In this document: positions 16,233 to 25,776 of the stretch, piece by piece
How positions within the stretch are numbered: position 1 is the first letter of the stretch
Layout: each line of letters begins with the position of its first letter
Assembly (NCBI GenBank): GCA_025356075.1
Contig: JANXUT010000053.1
Span: 62,001 to 126,000, forward strand
Direction of reading: 5' to 3'
From: Pseudomonadota bacterium
GTDB lineage: Bacteria; Pseudomonadota; Gammaproteobacteria; Steroidobacterales; Steroidobacteraceae
Length of the DNA stretch: 64,000 nucleotides
The notes under the pieces: model-generated
The model's database searches: none
The model's input: the letters and a program-made list of their open reading frames with translations, nothing else
Told to the model about the DNA's origin: nothing
Translations under genes and position numbers: made by a program

Positions 16233-16988
16233 GTGAAATCGATCGACGACCCGCAGGCATGGCTCGCCGAATGGCAGCGCCTCAGCGAGGGGGTGCTGGC
16301 CCGGGCGGGGCGCCCCGTCGACGGCCGCGGCGGCCTCTCGGACGCCGGCGCCGCGTTCGCGTACTTCGCCGACGCCTATGCGCGCCTCGCACCGCCCTCG
16401 GGGGCCTCCGCGGGCGGCGAGGACTGGAATCGGTTCACGAAGGAACTGGGCGCCCTCGCGGAGGGCTTCGTCGCCGGCGCGTTCCCGGCGTGGCCGGCGC
16501 CCGCCGGGAGCGCCGCGGCCTTCGTGGCTGCCCTGCGGGACTGGTCGCAGGTCCTTAGCCAGATCGCCGCGGACACCGCGCGCCGCTTCGCGGCCCTGCA
16601 GGCAGAAGGTCCGCCGGCGACGCTGCGTGCGACCTTCGATCGCTGGATCGATTGCGCCGAGGCCGCCTACCAGTCCGCCGCGCGCACGGAGGCCTTCATC
16701 GCCGCGCATGCGCGACTCGTGAATGAATTCGTGCAGGAGCGTGGCCGCCAGCACGCGCTCCTCGAGCGCGGCGCCCGCGCCTTCGGCATGCCGACCCGCG
16801 CCGAGGTCGATGCGCTGCACGACACGGTGCGTGCGCTCAAGGAGGCGGCAGCGCCCGCGGCGGCGCCGGTGACTGCCGCCCCGGCGGCGAAGCGCGCCAC
16901 CGCGCCGCGCGGCAAGCGCGCGCCGAAGCAAGCCGCGCGCGGCGCGGGCACGCGCGCGAAGCCGGCGCCGCCCAAGGCTCGCCGGTGA
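16233..16988 (+). CDS. phaE: Class III PHA synthase subunit PhaE
   Basis: 251-residue non-catalytic partner of PhaC in class III PHA synthases. It starts at GTG with KSIDDPQAWLAEWQRLSEG, has the conserved helical core (FIAAHARLVNEFVQERGRQH, RAEVDALHDTVRALK) and ends in an Ala/Lys/Arg-rich tail (AAKRATAPRGKRAPKQAARG) that could contact DNA or the granule. Its TGA overlaps the phaC GTG (GTGA), so the two subunits are translationally coupled. Shorter than many PhaE proteins (about 350), mainly at the N-terminus. Confidence 0.88.
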   Translation: MKSIDDPQAWLAEWQRLSEGVLARAGRPVDGRGGLSDAGAAFAYFADAYARLAPPSGASAGGEDWNRFTKELGALAEGFVAGAFPAWPAPAGSAAAFVAALRDWSQVLSQIAADTARRFAALQAEGPPATLRATFDRWIDCAEAAYQSAARTEAFIAAHARLVNEFVQERGRQHALLERGARAFGMPTRAEVDALHDTVRALKEAAAPAAAPVTAAPAAKRATAPRGKRAPKQAARGAGTRAKPAPPKARR

Positions 16989-18037
16989 GCGCCGTGCCGC
17001 CCGGTCCCGCGGAACTCGCGCGCGAGGTCCAGGAATTCCAGCGCCGCCTCGCCGCGAGCGCATCGACGCTCGCGCGCTTGCCGGAGGTGACGCTTGCGAC
17101 GGCACCGCGCGATGCGGTCGCGGTCGATGGCAAGGTGACTCTCTACCGCTACCGGTCGGAGGCGCGCCTCGCGGGGCTGCCGCCGCTCCTGATCGTATTC
17201 GCGCTCGTGAACCGTCCGACCGTCCTTGACCTGCAGCCCGACCGCTCGCTGATCCGCGCGCTCCTCGCCGCGGGACTCGACGTCTACCTGCTCGATTGGG
17301 GCTACCCCGACCGGTCCGATCGCCACACGACGCTCGCCGACTACACGACCGGCCACCTGCACCGGGCGGTCCTGCGCCTGGGCGCCGAGCACGGGCCGAT
17401 CAACCTGCTCGGCGTCTGCCAGGGCGGGACGCTCGCGCTCCTCTACGCGAGCCTGGAACCGAAGCGCCTCCGGCGCCTCGTCACGATGGTGACGCCGGTC
17501 GATTTCCAGACGCCCGACAACCTCCTGTCGCGCCTCGCGCGCGGCGTGGACATCGGCCAGCTCGTCGACACCTTCGGCAACGTGCCGGGCGAGCTCCTGA
17601 ACGCGACGTTCCTGTCGCTGATGCCGTTTCGCCTGAGCCTGCAGAAGTACCTCGCGCTCGTCGATGGCGCCGACGACCCGCGCCAGCTCGAGGGGTTCCT
17701 GCGGATGGAAAAGTGGATCAACGATAGCCCCGACCAGGCGGGCGCGGCCTTCCGCGAGTTCCTCACCTGGTTCTACCAGGAGAACCGGCTCGTCCACGGC
17801 ACCGTCTCGCTCGGCGGGCGGCCCGTCGACCTCGGGCGGATCACGATGCCGGTGCTGAACGTGTACGCCACCGCCGACCACCTCGTGCCGCCGTCGGCCT
17901 CGCGCGCGCTCGGCGCTCTCGTGGGCTCCCGCGCCTACCGGGAAGTGGCGATCGATACCGGCCACATCGGCATGTACGTGAGTTCGCGCGCGGCGAAGGT
18001 ACCGGACGCGATCGCCGGGTGGCTTAAGGGCGAGTAA
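16985..18037 (+). CDS. phaC: Class III PHA synthase catalytic subunit PhaC
   Basis: Polymerises 3-hydroxyacyl-CoA (mainly short chain) into PHA. At 350 residues it has the class III length. The lipase-like box GVCQGG holds the catalytic Cys145; Asp298 (ATADHLVPP) and His327 (TGHIG) complete the triad. Also present are LLDWGYPD and TMVTPVDFQTPDNLL. GTG start overlapping phaE. Thiolase and reductase genes (phaA, phaB) are not in this window. Confidence 0.94.
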   Translation: MSAVPPGPAELAREVQEFQRRLAASASTLARLPEVTLATAPRDAVAVDGKVTLYRYRSEARLAGLPPLLIVFALVNRPTVLDLQPDRSLIRALLAAGLDVYLLDWGYPDRSDRHTTLADYTTGHLHRAVLRLGAEHGPINLLGVCQGGTLALLYASLEPKRLRRLVTMVTPVDFQTPDNLLSRLARGVDIGQLVDTFGNVPGELLNATFLSLMPFRLSLQKYLALVDGADDPRQLEGFLRMEKWINDSPDQAGAAFREFLTWFYQENRLVHGTVSLGGRPVDLGRITMPVLNVYATADHLVPPSASRALGALVGSRAYREVAIDTGHIGMYVSSRAAKVPDAIAGWLKGE

Positions 18038-18301
18038 GCGAGCCGGGGCGGGAGGCGTCGAGGGCTCGTGCGCGGGCGGCGCAGGGGGCGCCGGGGCCGG
18101 GATGGCCGTAAGCGCTGTCAAGGGCGCCTGATTTATCTTTCTATATATAAATCAATAAGTTACTGTCTTTTAAGGCCCTCCCTGAGGGGGGTCGCTGGTA
18201 CACTGGGGGCCACCCGACCAGCGCCTGCGACGACTCCGGCAACCCACCCCTCGGGCGGCCGATTCCGATAAGCGACGCGTCTGGCGGGTTAGCAGGGGAC
18301 C
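18038..18301. other. Intergenic region after phaC, AT-rich patch
   Basis: 264 bases. An AT-rich stretch (18131-18175, with TATATATAAATC) interrupts GC-rich sequence and is followed by CCCTCCCTGAGGGGGG, a small GC hairpin. TACACT at 18199-18204 could be a -10 for the downstream operon. GCTGGT...ACCAGC can pair across 29 bases. No protein-coding signal. Confidence 0.4.
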
Positions 18302-19801
18302 ATGGCCGCTTCGCCCTACCAGCAGCTCGAGGAGGAGTTCCGGCGCGTGCACGCGTTCCGCGGGGCGCTTGCGCTCCTGCGCTGGGACTCGGCCGTCATG
18401 ATGCCGCGCGGCAGCGCGGAGGTTAGAGGCGAGCAGCTGGCGGCGCTCGAGACGGAGTGCCACGCGATCCTCGTCTCGCCGAAAGTCTCCCGGCTCATCG
18501 ACCGCGCCCACGCGAACTCGCAGAGCCTGGAGGACTGGCAGCTCGCGAACCTGCGCGAGATGCGCCGCCAGCGCGACCATGCGCTCGCGACCCCGAATTC
18601 GCTCGTGGCGCGGCTCGCCAAGGCGAGTGCGCGTGCCGAGCTCTATTGGCTCGAGGCGAGGCGCACCAACCGCTACGCCGATTTCGCCCCGCACCTCGCC
18701 GAGGTGCTGCAGCTCATCCGCGACCGCGCGGGACTCCTCGGCCAGCACCTTGGGCTTGCGCCCTACGATGCGCTGATCGACGAGTACAGCCCCGGCGTCA
18801 CCGCCGCCGACATCGACACGCTCTTCAAGTCGCTCGCCCGGCGGTTGCCGACGCTGGTGCGCGAGGCGATCGACCTGCAGGCGGCGACGCCCTCGCTCCC
18901 CATCACCGGCAAGTTCGCGCCGGCCAAGCAGCGCGCCCTCTGTCTTGAGGTCTTGAAGGCGGTGGGCTTTCCGTTCGACCGCGGCCGGGTGGACGAGAGC
19001 GAGCACCCGTTCACCGAAGGCACGGCCGGCGACATCCGCATCACGACGCGGTTCGAGGCCGGCGATCCGTTCCAGGGGCTCCTCGGCGCGCTGCACGAGA
19101 CGGGCCACGCGATGTACGACCTCGGGCTTCCGAAGGAGTGGCGCGACCAGCCGGTCGGGCGCAACCGCGGCATGGCGCTCGAGGGGAGCCAGTCGCTGTT
19201 CATCGAGATGCTGGTGGCGAGGAGCCGCCCGTTCCTCACGTACCTTAAGCCGCTGCTGGAGAAGCACTACGGCGTCAGCGGCCCGGAGTGGGAGGTCGAG
19301 AACCTCTACCGGCACCTGACGCGCGTGCGACGGGGCCCGATGCGTGCGGACGCGGACGAACTCACCTACCCCGCGCACATCCTGCTGCGCTACGACCTCG
19401 AGAAGCGGCTCCTGTCGGGGGAGCTCAGCGTCACGGACCTGCCGGAAGCCTGGAACGAGGCCGCGCAGAGTCGCCTGGGGCTGAGGCCGGCGAACGACGT
19501 CGAAGGGTGCCTCCAGGACGTGCACTGGGCGGTCGGCCAGTTCGGCTACTTCCCGGCCTACGCGCTCGGCTCGCTGATCGCGATCCAGCTGTGGGAAAAG
19601 CTACGGGCCGCAAACGAGAACCTGGACGATGAAATCTCGCGCGGCCAGTTCGAGGGCCTCTTCACCTGGCTCCGGGAGCGCGTGCACTCGGCGGGAGCGA
19701 AGCTCACCGTCCAGGACCTGGTCAAGGAAGCGACCGACAGGCCACTGTCAGCGGCGCCTGCGCTCAGGTACCTTGAAGCGAAGTACCTAGAGCCGCGCTG
19801 A
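18302..19801 (+). CDS. M32 carboxypeptidase (Taq type)
   Basis: 499-residue cytoplasmic metallocarboxypeptidase that removes C-terminal residues from peptides. The zinc-binding HETGH motif is at residues 265-269 ([12 protein letters not shown]), followed by [13 protein letters not shown], and the family signature [21 protein letters not shown] fixes the family. Length is normal. First gene of a six-gene co-directional run: ttcA begins 11 bases after its stop. Confidence 0.93.
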   Translation: MAASPYQQLEEEFRRVHAFRGALALLRWDSAVMMPRGSAEVRGEQLAALETECHAILVSPKVSRLIDRAHANSQSLEDWQLANLREMRRQRDHALATPNSLVARLAKASARAELYWLEARRTNRYADFAPHLAEVLQLIRDRAGLLGQHLGLAPYDALIDEYSPGVTAADIDTLFKSLARRLPTLVREAIDLQAATPSLPITGKFAPAKQRALCLEVLKAVGFPFDRGRVDESEHPFTEGTAGDIRITTRFEAGDPFQGLLGALHETGHAMYDLGLPKEWRDQPVGRNRGMALEGSQSLFIEMLVARSRPFLTYLKPLLEKHYGVSGPEWEVENLYRHLTRVRRGPMRADADELTYPAHILLRYDLEKRLLSGELSVTDLPEAWNEAAQSRLGLRPANDVEGCLQDVHWAVGQFGYFPAYALGSLIAIQLWEKLRAANENLDDEISRGQFEGLFTWLRERVHSAGAKLTVQDLVKEATDRPLSAAPALRYLEAKYLEPR

Positions 19802-19812
19802 GGGCAAGGCCG

Positions 19813-20715
19813 ATGTCCGCCGTCGTGATCCCGCCCGAGCCCCGCCGGCTTGACGCCCCGCCCGCCGTTGCCCTCGCCCCGGCCGCAGCAGCGCGCCCCT
19901 CGCGCACGTTCAAGCGCCTGCAGGCGGAACTGCGTGGCCTCGTCGGCAAGGCGATCGATGACTACGCGATGATCGCAGACGGCGACCGGGTCATGGTGTG
20001 CCTGTCGGGCGGCAAGGACTCCTACACGCTGCTCGACCTGCTGTTGTCGCTGCAGCGAAGCGCGCCCGTCCGGTTCGAGCTCATCGCCGTCAACCTCGAC
20101 CAGAAGCAGCCCGGATTTCCGGCGCACGTGCTGCCGGACTACCTGACGCGACTCGGCGTGCCCTGGCACGTCATCGAGCAGGACACCTACCGCGTCGTGA
20201 AGCGCGTGATCCCCGAGGGGAAGACGATGTGCGGGCTCTGCTCGCGCCTCCGGCGTGGCGCGCTCTATCGCTACGCGGCCGAGAATGGCATCACCAAGAT
20301 CGCGCTCGGCCACCACCGCGACGACATCCTCGAGACGTTCTTCCTGAACCTCTTCCACGGCGGGAAGCTGAAGGCGATGCCGCCGAAGCTCCTGTCGGAC
20401 GACGGCCGGCACATCGTGATCCGCCCGCTTGCCTACGTGCCGGAACGGGCGATCGTGCGCTATGCGCGCGCGCGGGAGTTTCCGCTCATTCCGTGCACTC
20501 TCTGCGGCCAGCAGCCGAACCTCGAGCGGGAGCGCGCCGGCCGCATGCTGCGCGAGTGGGAACGCGAGCATCCGGGCCGCGTGGAGTCCGTGTTCGCCGC
20601 GCTCACCGATGTGGCGCCTTCGCAGCTCGCGGACCGGCGGCTCTTTGATTTTCACGCGCTCGAGGCGCGCCGCGAGGGTGCGCGGGCTCTACCGGAGATC
20701 GAGTTCGCCGAGTGA
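19813..20715 (+). CDS. ttcA: tRNA 2-thiocytidine(32) synthetase TtcA
   Basis: Iron-sulfur, ATP-dependent enzyme that thiolates cytidine 32 of certain tRNAs. The PP-loop SGGKDS is at 65-70. Cys140 and Cys143 (MCGLC) and Cys228/Cys231 ([10 protein letters not shown]) are the cluster and thiol residues expected for Ttc[17 protein letters not shown] is a family signature. 300 residues with a short Pro/Ala-rich N-terminal extension. Its TGA overlaps the GTG of the next gene. Confidence 0.94.
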   Translation: MSAVVIPPEPRRLDAPPAVALAPAAAARPSRTFKRLQAELRGLVGKAIDDYAMIADGDRVMVCLSGGKDSYTLLDLLLSLQRSAPVRFELIAVNLDQKQPGFPAHVLPDYLTRLGVPWHVIEQDTYRVVKRVIPEGKTMCGLCSRLRRGALYRYAAENGITKIALGHHRDDILETFFLNLFHGGKLKAMPPKLLSDDGRHIVIRPLAYVPERAIVRYARAREFPLIPCTLCGQQPNLERERAGRMLREWEREHPGRVESVFAALTDVAPSQLADRRLFDFHALEARREGARALPEIEFAE

Positions 20716-22226
20716 GCGCCGCGCACTCATCCGTCGCGCCGCCTCCCGGAACCTACTGGGTCGACCCGGGGCGCGTGCTCGCGGGCGCGTACCCCGGACA
20801 CGTCGAACCGAGCTACGCCGCCGAGCGGATCGCCTCGCTCCTGAGGCTCGGCATCGATCACTTCATCGACCTCACGTGGCCGGGCGAGCTGCCCGAATAC
20901 GACGAGCTCCTGCCGCAGCCGCCGGGGCCGGCGCCGCTCGTCGGCTACTCGCGCTACCCGATCGCGGACCACGGCCTGCCGCAAAACGCAGCGCAGATGC
21001 ACGACATCCTCGCCGACCTCGACACCGCGCTCGATGCGGGCCGGCGGGTCTACGTGCACTGCCGCGCCGGCATCGGCCGCACGGGTACCGTCGTCGGCTG
21101 CTTCCTCGCCGAGCGCTTCGGCGATGGCGCCGAGGCGCTCGAGGCGCTCGAGCGCCTGTGGGTGCAGGGCGGGCGCCACCGCGACTGGCCGCGCACGCCC
21201 GAGACCGACGCCCAGGCGGAGTTCGTCCGTCGCTGGCGCACCGCTCGCGCACGCCCGACCGGGCGCTCCGAGGGCAACGATCTCGCCGACCGCCTGCAGG
21301 ATCGCTACCGCGGGCTCCTGCTCGGCCTCGCGCTCGGCGATGCGCTGGCCGCGCCCGTCCAGCACCGACGGCCCGGTTCGTTCACTCCAATCGGCGACCT
21401 CGTGGGCGGCGGGCCCTACGAGCTGCCGCGCGGCGCCTGGTCCGACGATGCCGCCGTCGCGCTCCTGCTCGCCGAAAGCCTTGCGGCGACCGGCGGGTTC
21501 GATGCGCGCGACCTCGTCGAACGGCTCTTCCTGTGGCAGCGCGAGGGTCAGGGGTCGGCGACCGGGCAGTGCGTCGGCATCACCGCCTCGACCGCGAAAG
21601 CCGTGGCGCAGGCGAAATGGAGCGGCAACCCGTTCGCGGGCTCCCACGACCCTGCCCGCGCCGACAAGGAACCGCTGCCCCGCGCGGCCGTCGCGGCCGC
21701 CTTCGGCTTGAGCGACCCCGTCAAGGCCATCGAGCTTGCCGCGGATGTCGCCCGGCCGACGCACCAGGCGCCGCTCGTGCTCGATGCCTGTCGTTATGTC
21801 GCGGCGCTTTGCATCGGGGCGCTGCAGGGGAGGCCGCGCGAGGAACTCCTAGCGCCCGATTTCACGCCCGTGGCGGGCCTCTGGAGCAGCAAGCCGCTAC
21901 GGCGCGAGATCGCCGTCGTCACGGCCGGCAACTGGCGTAAACCCGGCTTCGTGCCCGTCGCCGACGGCACGGCCGCCGACTCGCTCGCGCTCGCGCTCTG
22001 GGCGCTGGCCCGGGGAACCCAGTACCGCGATACTGTGCTGGCTGCGGTCAACCTCGGCCTCGACGCCGATGCCAACGGCGCCCTCGTGGGCGCGCTCGCC
22101 GGCGCCCTGTACGGGGCGGCGAGCCTGCCGCAGCACTGGGTCGCAGGGCTTGCGCTCACCCGGCAGGTTCGTGCGAACGCCGACAAGCTGCTCGCGGGGG
22201 CGCTCGCGCGCATCGCGGCGGAGTAG
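20712..22226 (+). CDS. Dual-specificity phosphatase / ADP-ribosylglycohydrolase fusion
   Basis: 504-residue two-domain protein. Residues 1-180 form a cysteine phosphatase with the CX5R loop [10 protein letters not shown] (Cys117, Arg123) and a candidate general-acid Asp in [10 protein letters not shown]. Residues about 195-504 form an ADP-ribosylglycohydrolase (DraG/ARH) domain: [27 protein letters not shown] (Ser244-Asp245-Asp246) and [22 protein letters not shown] (Asp451, Asp453). These match the metal-binding Asp positions, though the usual TDDT and GGDTDT are changed. Predicted to remove ADP-ribose and phosphate from the same or linked targets. Coupled to ttcA by GTGA; 12 bases to the next gene. 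Confidence 0.85.
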   Translation: MSAAHSSVAPPPGTYWVDPGRVLAGAYPGHVEPSYAAERIASLLRLGIDHFIDLTWPGELPEYDELLPQPPGPAPLVGYSRYPIADHGLPQNAAQMHDILADLDTALDAGRRVYVHCRAGIGRTGTVVGCFLAERFGDGAEALEALERLWVQGGRHRDWPRTPETDAQAEFVRRWRTARARPTGRSEGNDLADRLQDRYRGLLLGLALGDALAAPVQHRRPGSFTPIGDLVGGGPYELPRGAWSDDAAVALLLAESLAATGGFDARDLVERLFLWQREGQGSATGQCVGITASTAKAVAQAKWSGNPFAGSHDPARADKEPLPRAAVAAAFGLSDPVKAIELAADVARPTHQAPLVLDACRYVAALCIGALQGRPREELLAPDFTPVAGLWSSKPLRREIAVVTAGNWRKPGFVPVADGTAADSLALALWALARGTQYRDTVLAAVNLGLDADANGALVGALAGALYGAASLPQHWVAGLALTRQVRANADKLLAGALARIAAE

Positions 22227-22238
22227 GGGGAACTCGAC

Positions 22239-23282
22239 GTGCCGTCCCGGGTTCGGTCGCGCCGCGCACGCGGCAGTTACTGGTGGGCGAAGCTCGGCGA
22301 CGCGGAGCTCCTCGAGGTGCGCTTCTGCGACCTCGGGCTCTCGCTCGAGCGCTCGCCGCTCGCGCCGCTCCTCAGGCGACTCAACGACGACCTCGAGCGG
22401 CGCGGCATCCAGTTTCGTCCGCACTGCTGGCTCGGCGAGGAATGGTTCACGCCGGACGGCGTGCCGGGGTTCGCGGTGCCGTTCTTCCTCGCCCACCCGC
22501 GCCTCAGGCGCCTCGAGCGACGCATGCTCGGCGAGGTCGAGGGCGGCAACCGCAACTGGTTCCTGCGCATCCTGCGCCACGAGGCGGGACACGCGATCGA
22601 CAACGCCTACCGGCTGCGCCGGCGTCGCAGCTGGCGCGAGACCTTCGGCCCCGCGTCGCTCCCGTACCCCGACAGCTACCGCTCGCGGCCGGGCAGTCGC
22701 CGCTACGTGCAGCACCTGGGCGCGTGGTACGCGCAGAGCCACCCGACGGAGGACTTCGCCGAGACCTTCGCGGTATGGCTGCAGCCCGCCTCGCGCTGGC
22801 GTTCGCACTACGCCGAGTGGCCGGCGCTCGGCAAGCTCGAGTTCGTCGACGCGCTGATGCGCGAGGTGCGGGCGGAGCCCGCGCTCGTGCGAACGCGCCT
22901 GCACATCGATTCGCTGGTCGGCGACACGCGCACCCTCGGCGAGCACTACAAGGCGGTGCAGAAGCGCTACGCGCCGCCAACCCGCCGCGAGGAGGACGAG
23001 CTCCTCGGCCGCGTGTTCTCGCGCGAGCCCGGCCGCGGCCGGCTGAAGGCGGCGACGCTGTTGAGGCGCCTGCGGCCGCGCCTGCACGAACTCATCGCCG
23101 GCCGGCTCGACTGCAGCGCTTACTTGATCCACCAGGTCATGCGCACCGCGATCAGGCGCGCGACCGAGCTTGGGCTCTACGTCGCGGGCGACCGTCGCCA
23201 CGCGGCGCGGAACTGCGAGTGGCTCCTGACCCGCCTCGTGCGCGAATTCGAACGCAGCGCCGGGCGGCGCCTGAAGCTATGA
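22239..23282 (+). CDS. Putative zinc-binding metallopeptidase (gluzincin-like)
   Basis: 347 residues with an HEAGH zinc motif at 114-118 (LRHEAGHAIDNAYRLRR) and a downstream HPTEDFAETFAVWL segment that likely supplies the third ligand. No signal peptide, so it should act in the cytoplasm. This family often occurs beside ATP-grasp ligases, as here, where its TGA overlaps the ligase ATG. Comparative work has proposed such pairs act in peptide synthesis or tagging; the substrate is unknown. The start is GTG after GGGGGA. Confidence 0.8.
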   Translation: MPSRVRSRRARGSYWWAKLGDAELLEVRFCDLGLSLERSPLAPLLRRLNDDLERRGIQFRPHCWLGEEWFTPDGVPGFAVPFFLAHPRLRRLERRMLGEVEGGNRNWFLRILRHEAGHAIDNAYRLRRRRSWRETFGPASLPYPDSYRSRPGSRRYVQHLGAWYAQSHPTEDFAETFAVWLQPASRWRSHYAEWPALGKLEFVDALMREVRAEPALVRTRLHIDSLVGDTRTLGEHYKAVQKRYAPPTRREEDELLGRVFSREPGRGRLKAATLLRRLRPRLHELIAGRLDCSAYLIHQVMRTAIRRATELGLYVAGDRRHAARNCEWLLTRLVREFERSAGRRLKL

Positions 23283-24319
23283 AGAAGCTCCGCATCCTCG
23301 TGACCGTGCACGAGAGCCTCATTCCGCCCGACAGCCTCGAGGGCCACGCCGACCGCGAGATCGACGAGTGGCGCACGGAGTTCGATGTCGTGTCGAACTT
23401 GAAGAGCCTCGGGCACGAGGTGCGCTGCATCGGCCTCCTCGACAGCCTGACCGAGCTTCGCGCCACGATCCAGGAGTGGCAGCCGCACGTGGTCTTCAAC
23501 CTGCTCGAGGAGTTCGACGGCATCGCCAAGCACGACCAGCACGTGGTCGCGTTCCTCGAGCTCCTGCGCCAGCCCTACACCGGCTGCAACCCCCGCGGGC
23601 TCATGCTGTCGCGCGACAAGGTGCTGTCGAAGCAGCTGCTTGCCTATCACCGCATCCCGACGCCGCAGTTCGCGCTCTTTCGCCGCTCCAAGCGCGTGCA
23701 GTTGCCCTCGAAGCTCCGCTATCCGCTGTTCGTGAAGTCCGCGACCGACGATGCCTCGCTCGCGATCGCACAGGCCTCGGTCTGCGCCGACGCCACCAGC
23801 CTGAAGGAGCGCATCCAGTTCGTGCACGAGCAAACGCAGAGCGATGCGCTCGTCGAGGAGTACGTCGAGGGGCGCGAGATCTACGTGGGCGTCCTCGGCA
23901 ATGATCGGCTGAGCGTGCTGCCGGTCTGGGAGATGAGTTTCGGCACGCTGCCGGAGGGCCAGGCACCGATCGCGACCCGCAAGGTGAAGTGGGACCGCCG
24001 CTACCAGAAGCGCCACGGCATCTCGACCGGCGCCGCCGAGCACCTGCCGGAGGCGGTGCTCGCCGAGCTCGGCCGCATGTCGAAGCGCATCTACCGGGCG
24101 CTGCACCTGACGGGCTACGCGCGCATGGATTTCAGGCTGCGCGCCGACGGCACGATGTTCGTGCTCGAGGCGAACGCGAACCCGAACCTCGCCGCCGAGG
24201 AGGATCTCGCGCGCTCGGCACGCGCCGCCGGCATGAGCTACGAGGACCTGCTCGGGCGGATCCTGTCGCTCGGGCTCGGCTACCAGGCGGCGTGGCGGCA
24301 GAGCGAGGCCGCCGAGTGA
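23279..24319 (+). CDS. ATP-grasp ligase, D-Ala-D-Ala-ligase-like
   Basis: 346 residues with the D-alanine-D-alanine-ligase architecture: N-domain KLRILVTVHESLIPP and VFNLLEEFDG, central YTGCNPRGLMLSRDK, phosphate loop region YPLFVKSATDDASLAI, VEEYVEGREIYVGVLG, and the metal site ARMDFRLRADG with LEANANPNLA. It should couple two small carboxylate/amine substrates. It is unlikely to be the cell's Ddl because it lacks the usual operon partners and is fused in expression to a zinc peptidase (ATGA overlap) and to apt (GTGA overlap). Confidence 0.83.
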   Translation: MKKLRILVTVHESLIPPDSLEGHADREIDEWRTEFDVVSNLKSLGHEVRCIGLLDSLTELRATIQEWQPHVVFNLLEEFDGIAKHDQHVVAFLELLRQPYTGCNPRGLMLSRDKVLSKQLLAYHRIPTPQFALFRRSKRVQLPSKLRYPLFVKSATDDASLAIAQASVCADATSLKERIQFVHEQTQSDALVEEYVEGREIYVGVLGNDRLSVLPVWEMSFGTLPEGQAPIATRKVKWDRRYQKRHGISTGAAEHLPEAVLAELGRMSKRIYRALHLTGYARMDFRLRADGTMFVLEANANPNLAAEEDLARSARAAGMSYEDLLGRILSLGLGYQAAWRQSEAAE

Positions 24320-24831
24320 TCGAGCTTGCGGCGCTTATCCGCGCGGTCCCCGATTTTCCGACGCCCGGCGTCCTCTTTCGTGACCTGTCGCCGCTGCTAC
24401 GGGATCCCGTCGCGACGCGGCGTGCCATCGAGGCGCTGGTCGAGCCCTTCCGCGCGAGCGGCGTCGAGCTCGTCGCCGGCATGGAGGCGCGTGGCTTCAT
24501 CTTCGGCGCGCTCGCGGCGTCGGCGCTTCAGGCCGGCTTCGTGCCGCTGCGCAAGGCCGGCAAGCTGCCGACCGAGGTCGAGGCGGTGAGCTATGAACTC
24601 GAGTACGGCACCGCGACGCTCGAGGTGCAGCGCGACGCGCTTCGCCCCGGCTGCCGGGTGCTCATCGTCGATGACGTGCTCGCGACCGGCGGCACCGCCC
24701 ACGCCGCGGCCAGCCTCATCGAGCGCCAGGGCGCAGCGGTCGTCGGGCTCGCCTTCGTGCTCGAGCTCGCCGCGCTCGGTGGCCGGCAGAAGCTCGCGGG
24801 CCGCACGCTCAGCAGCGTGCTCACGCTCTAG
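24316..24831 (+). CDS. apt: Adenine phosphoribosyltransferase
   Basis: Salvages adenine with PRPP to AMP. 171 residues, standard for APRT. The PRPP motif VLIVDDVLATGGTAHAA and the family segments PTPGVLFRDLSPLL, VAGMEARGFIFGA and FVPLRKAGKLPTEV are clear. The GTG start overlaps the ATP-grasp stop. Adenine salvage next to an ADP-ribosylglycohydrolase fusion is suggestive, but apt is often found in unrelated operons. Confidence 0.95.
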   Translation: MIELAALIRAVPDFPTPGVLFRDLSPLLRDPVATRRAIEALVEPFRASGVELVAGMEARGFIFGALAASALQAGFVPLRKAGKLPTEVEAVSYELEYGTATLEVQRDALRPGCRVLIVDDVLATGGTAHAAASLIERQGAAVVGLAFVLELAALGGRQKLAGRTLSSVLTL

Positions 24832-24837
24832 CGGCGA

Positions 24838-25425
24838 TCAGCCGCCGTCCGAACCGAGCGCGCGCTCGATGCGCCGGTCGGGCACGAACCAGATCACCGC
24901 GACCAGCACGTAGAGCCCGATCGCGATCCAGCGCGAGACAAAGAGGGCCGCCAGGATCGCCGCGATGTACAGGATCGTGGACGCCTTGCCCTTGCGGTCG
25001 CGGCCGACGGCCTTCCGGAGCAGGGAATCCGCGCCCTGCGAGCGGATGATCGTCTGCTGCAGGATCACGTAGGCGAGCGATGCCGCCAGCAGCACGCAGC
25101 CGTAGATCGCCGCCGGCGTCGCGGCGAAGTGGTTCTCGCCCATCCACGCGGTCGTGAACGGGAAAAGCGACAGCCAGAAGAGCAGGTGCAGATTCGCCCA
25201 CAGGATGGGCCCCGTCACCCGCTCGAGGGCGTGCAGCATGTGGTGGTGATTGTTCCAGTAGATGCCGACGTTGACGAAGCTGAGCACGTAGACGAGGAAC
25301 ACCGGGAGCGCCGGCGCGAGCGCATCGAGGGTCTCGCCGTGCGGCACCTTGAGCTCGAGCACCATGATCGTGATGATGACCGCGATGACGCCGTCGCTGA
25401 ACGCCTCGAGGCGGTTCTTGCCCAT
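24838..25425 (-). CDS. TMEM175-family (DUF1211) potassium channel
   Basis: 195-residue integral membrane protein with about six hydrophobic helices. KNRLEAFSDGVIAVIITIMVL contains the RxxxFSDG signature of bacterial TMEM175 channels, which form K+-selective tetramers. The C-terminal Arg-rich tail (DRRIERALG) faces the cytoplasm by the usual topology. ATG 25425 places the signature near the N-terminus; a TTG at 25446 overlapping the next gene's stop is an alternative. Likely co-transcribed with the small membrane protein upstream. Confidence 0.88.
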   Translation of the reverse strand: MGKNRLEAFSDGVIAVIITIMVLELKVPHGETLDALAPALPVFLVYVLSFVNVGIYWNNHHHMLHALERVTGPILWANLHLLFWLSLFPFTTAWMGENHFAATPAAIYGCVLLAASLAYVILQQTIIRSQGADSLLRKAVGRDRKGKASTILYIAAILAALFVSRWIAIGLYVLVAVIWFVPDRRIERALGSDGG

Positions 25426-25442
25426 CGGCGCCGCGCCGTGGC

Positions 25443-25709
25443 TCAATGGAATTTCCAGCGCGCGAGCACGGCGAGTGCGGCCGGCACCAGGAAGATCAGC
25501 AGGAAGATCGGCAGTTCCTCGCGGAAGGCGTAGCCGGCGCTATTGACGCCGATCCACAGGTTCGCGCCGGCGATCGCGAACCCGAGCGCGACGAACCCGA
25601 GCGTGGCACCGGTGAGCGAGTTCGCGTTGCCGCCACCGAGCAGGCGCGCAAGGCCAAGGCACGCGGCCGCGAGCGCGCAGCCGCCAAGCAGGAAGAGGAG
25701 GGTGCGCAT
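25443..25709 (-). CDS. Small membrane protein, unknown
   Basis: 88 residues with three hydrophobic segments (RTLLFLLGGCALAAACLGLA, TLGFVALGFAIAGANLWIGV, FLLIFLVPAALAVLA). No family recognised. Its stop lies next to the TMEM175 gene, so the pair may form a membrane unit, but nothing in the sequence shows function. Confidence 0.6.
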   Translation of the reverse strand: MRTLLFLLGGCALAAACLGLARLLGGGNANSLTGATLGFVALGFAIAGANLWIGVNSAGYAFREELPIFLLIFLVPAALAVLARWKFH

Positions 25710-25776
25710 GGGGAAGGCCTCGAGTTACGCCCGACGGGAAGCGTAGCTGACCGCCTTCGCTTCGACCACCCTCGCG

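Noticed and set aside
18205-18300. CCGGCAACCC-containing segment resembling SAM/SAH riboswitch cores
   Set aside because: Neither the full SAM-I nor the SAH pairing could be made, and the downstream gene is a carboxypeptidase, not sulfur metabolism.
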